The notes beneath the pieces are model-generated. The model was not told the origin of the DNA and did not search any database. It worked only from the letters and a program-made list of their open reading frames with translations. Both the position numbers and the translations under genes were made by a program. Positions 14,482 through 14,734 of a stretch of DNA of 14,734 nt are shown one piece after another. How positions within the stretch are numbered: position 1 is the stretch's first letter; the number at the start of each line of letters is the position of its first letter. The DNA lies in contig DISJ01000002.1 of the NCBI GenBank assembly GCA_002421605.1, positions 327 through 15,060 on the forward strand, in the 5' to 3' direction. Origin of the DNA: Rhodobacteraceae bacterium UBA6213. Lineage in GTDB: Bacteria > Pseudomonadota > Alphaproteobacteria > Rhodobacterales > Rhodobacteraceae.

Positions 14482-14547
14482 CTTGGTCTCCATGACGTTG
14501 GGTTTCTGTATTCCGAGCGCACAGGGCACTTGGAACCAGACCAAGAC

Positions 14548-14587
14548 TTAAGCGCGACGCAAGATTCATGCTTGAACGAAGGGGCTA
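14548..14587 (-). promoter_or_regulatory. Shared promoter element, copy 3 (MDR oxidoreductase)
   Basis: On the minus strand, TAGCCCCTTCGTTCAAGC from 14587 to 14570, identical over 18 bases to copy 1, then GCTTAA at 14553-14548 at the same offset where copies 1 and 2 have GCGTAT. The box begins 106 nt before the chosen ATG at 14481, leaving a longer leader than the other two. Same gene-relative orientation as the other copies. The flanking bases diverge at once on both sides, so this is a short site rather than the edge of a long duplication. Confidence 0.6.
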
Positions 14588-14648
14588 TTTTTCGTAACCG
14601 CCCGGTTTCCCCGCTCTGCCGGAGCTGGCGTTGGTCGGATAGTGTCCA

Positions 14649-14732
14649 CTTAGGATAGTCATGCGAACAGTATTGGCTACCGCGATCGCTGTGGAAGATG
14701 CAGCCCCGAGGCGGTGACCGCAGGGCGATGGC
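14649..14732 (-). mobile_element. IS3-family transposase (OrfB) fragment, continues beyond window
   Basis: The minus-strand frame at the right edge reads AIALRSPPRGCIFHSDRGSQ then YCSHDYPK, which matches the DDE catalytic block of IS3-family OrfB proteins (G-x-I-x-HSDRGSQY-x-S-x-x-Y-x-x); the Asp of HSDRG is the second catalytic acid. Similarity stops at the Lys near 14649: the frame remains open, but the expected GFxxSMSGKGNxYDNA...E segment is absent, so the transposase is truncated at its C-terminal side here. The upstream part lies outside the window. It is a remnant that cannot encode a working transposase from this copy. Confidence 0.8.
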
Positions 14733-14734
14733 CA

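Overview
The window looks like a chromosomal segment of a G+C-rich alphaproteobacterium, most likely of the Rhodobacterales/Paracoccaceae type. The main reason is the compact minus-strand sulfur assimilation operon in the order cysG - DUF2849 - cysI - cysH - DUF934, which is characteristic of that group. No rRNA, tRNA or CRISPR array was recognised. No lineage assignment can be proved from the window alone.

Region 1 (1-4434, minus strand) is the assimilatory sulfate reduction operon. It encodes a siroheme synthase, a small DUF2849 protein, a siroheme/4Fe-4S sulfite reductase, a reductase whose cysteine pattern fits adenylyl-sulfate (APS) rather than PAPS as substrate, and a DUF934 protein cut by the window edge. 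The genes overlap or are separated by at most 10 nt, so they are almost certainly co-transcribed. CysG makes the siroheme that CysI needs to reduce the sulfite produced by CysH.

Region 2 (4435-5384) is nearly a kilobase with no convincing gene. It carries two TTCCCTG/CAGGGAA-type inverted repeats and looks like repeat-bearing or decayed DNA.

Region 3 (5385-7919, plus strand) holds a secreted PRC-barrel protein fused to a C-terminal cytochrome c domain, an AI-2E/PerM-family membrane transporter, and the isolated C-terminal third of a tryptophanase-type lyase. The lyase piece is a pseudogene. An 11-bp perfect inverted repeat follows it, then about 540 bp of apparent non-coding DNA.

Region 4 (8529-14587) is the most interesting part. 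An AraC-family regulator is followed by a tight three-gene operon: a FixH/YtkA-like His/Met-rich membrane-anchored protein, a MauG/CCP-like di-heme cytochrome c, and an unrecognised five-helix membrane protein with a soluble tail. Convergent to it lies a membrane-anchored alpha/beta hydrolase, and further right a zinc-free MDR-type oxidoreductase. The promoter regions of the FixH operon, the hydrolase and the oxidoreductase share one element: TAGCCCCTTCGTTCAAGC (18/18 in two copies, 15/18 in the third). It has the same orientation relative to each gene and a GCKTAW hexamer at the same downstream distance. These three units therefore probably form one local regulon, plausibly controlled by the adjacent AraC protein. 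This arrangement is the best candidate for an undescribed system in the window: an envelope redox module in which a MauG-like enzyme acts with, or on, its FixH-like neighbour.

The right edge (14649-14734) contains a fragment of an IS3-family transposase. Together with the tryptophanase remnant and a 58-codon membrane-protein tail at 13147-13323, it suggests repeated rearrangement in this part of the genome.
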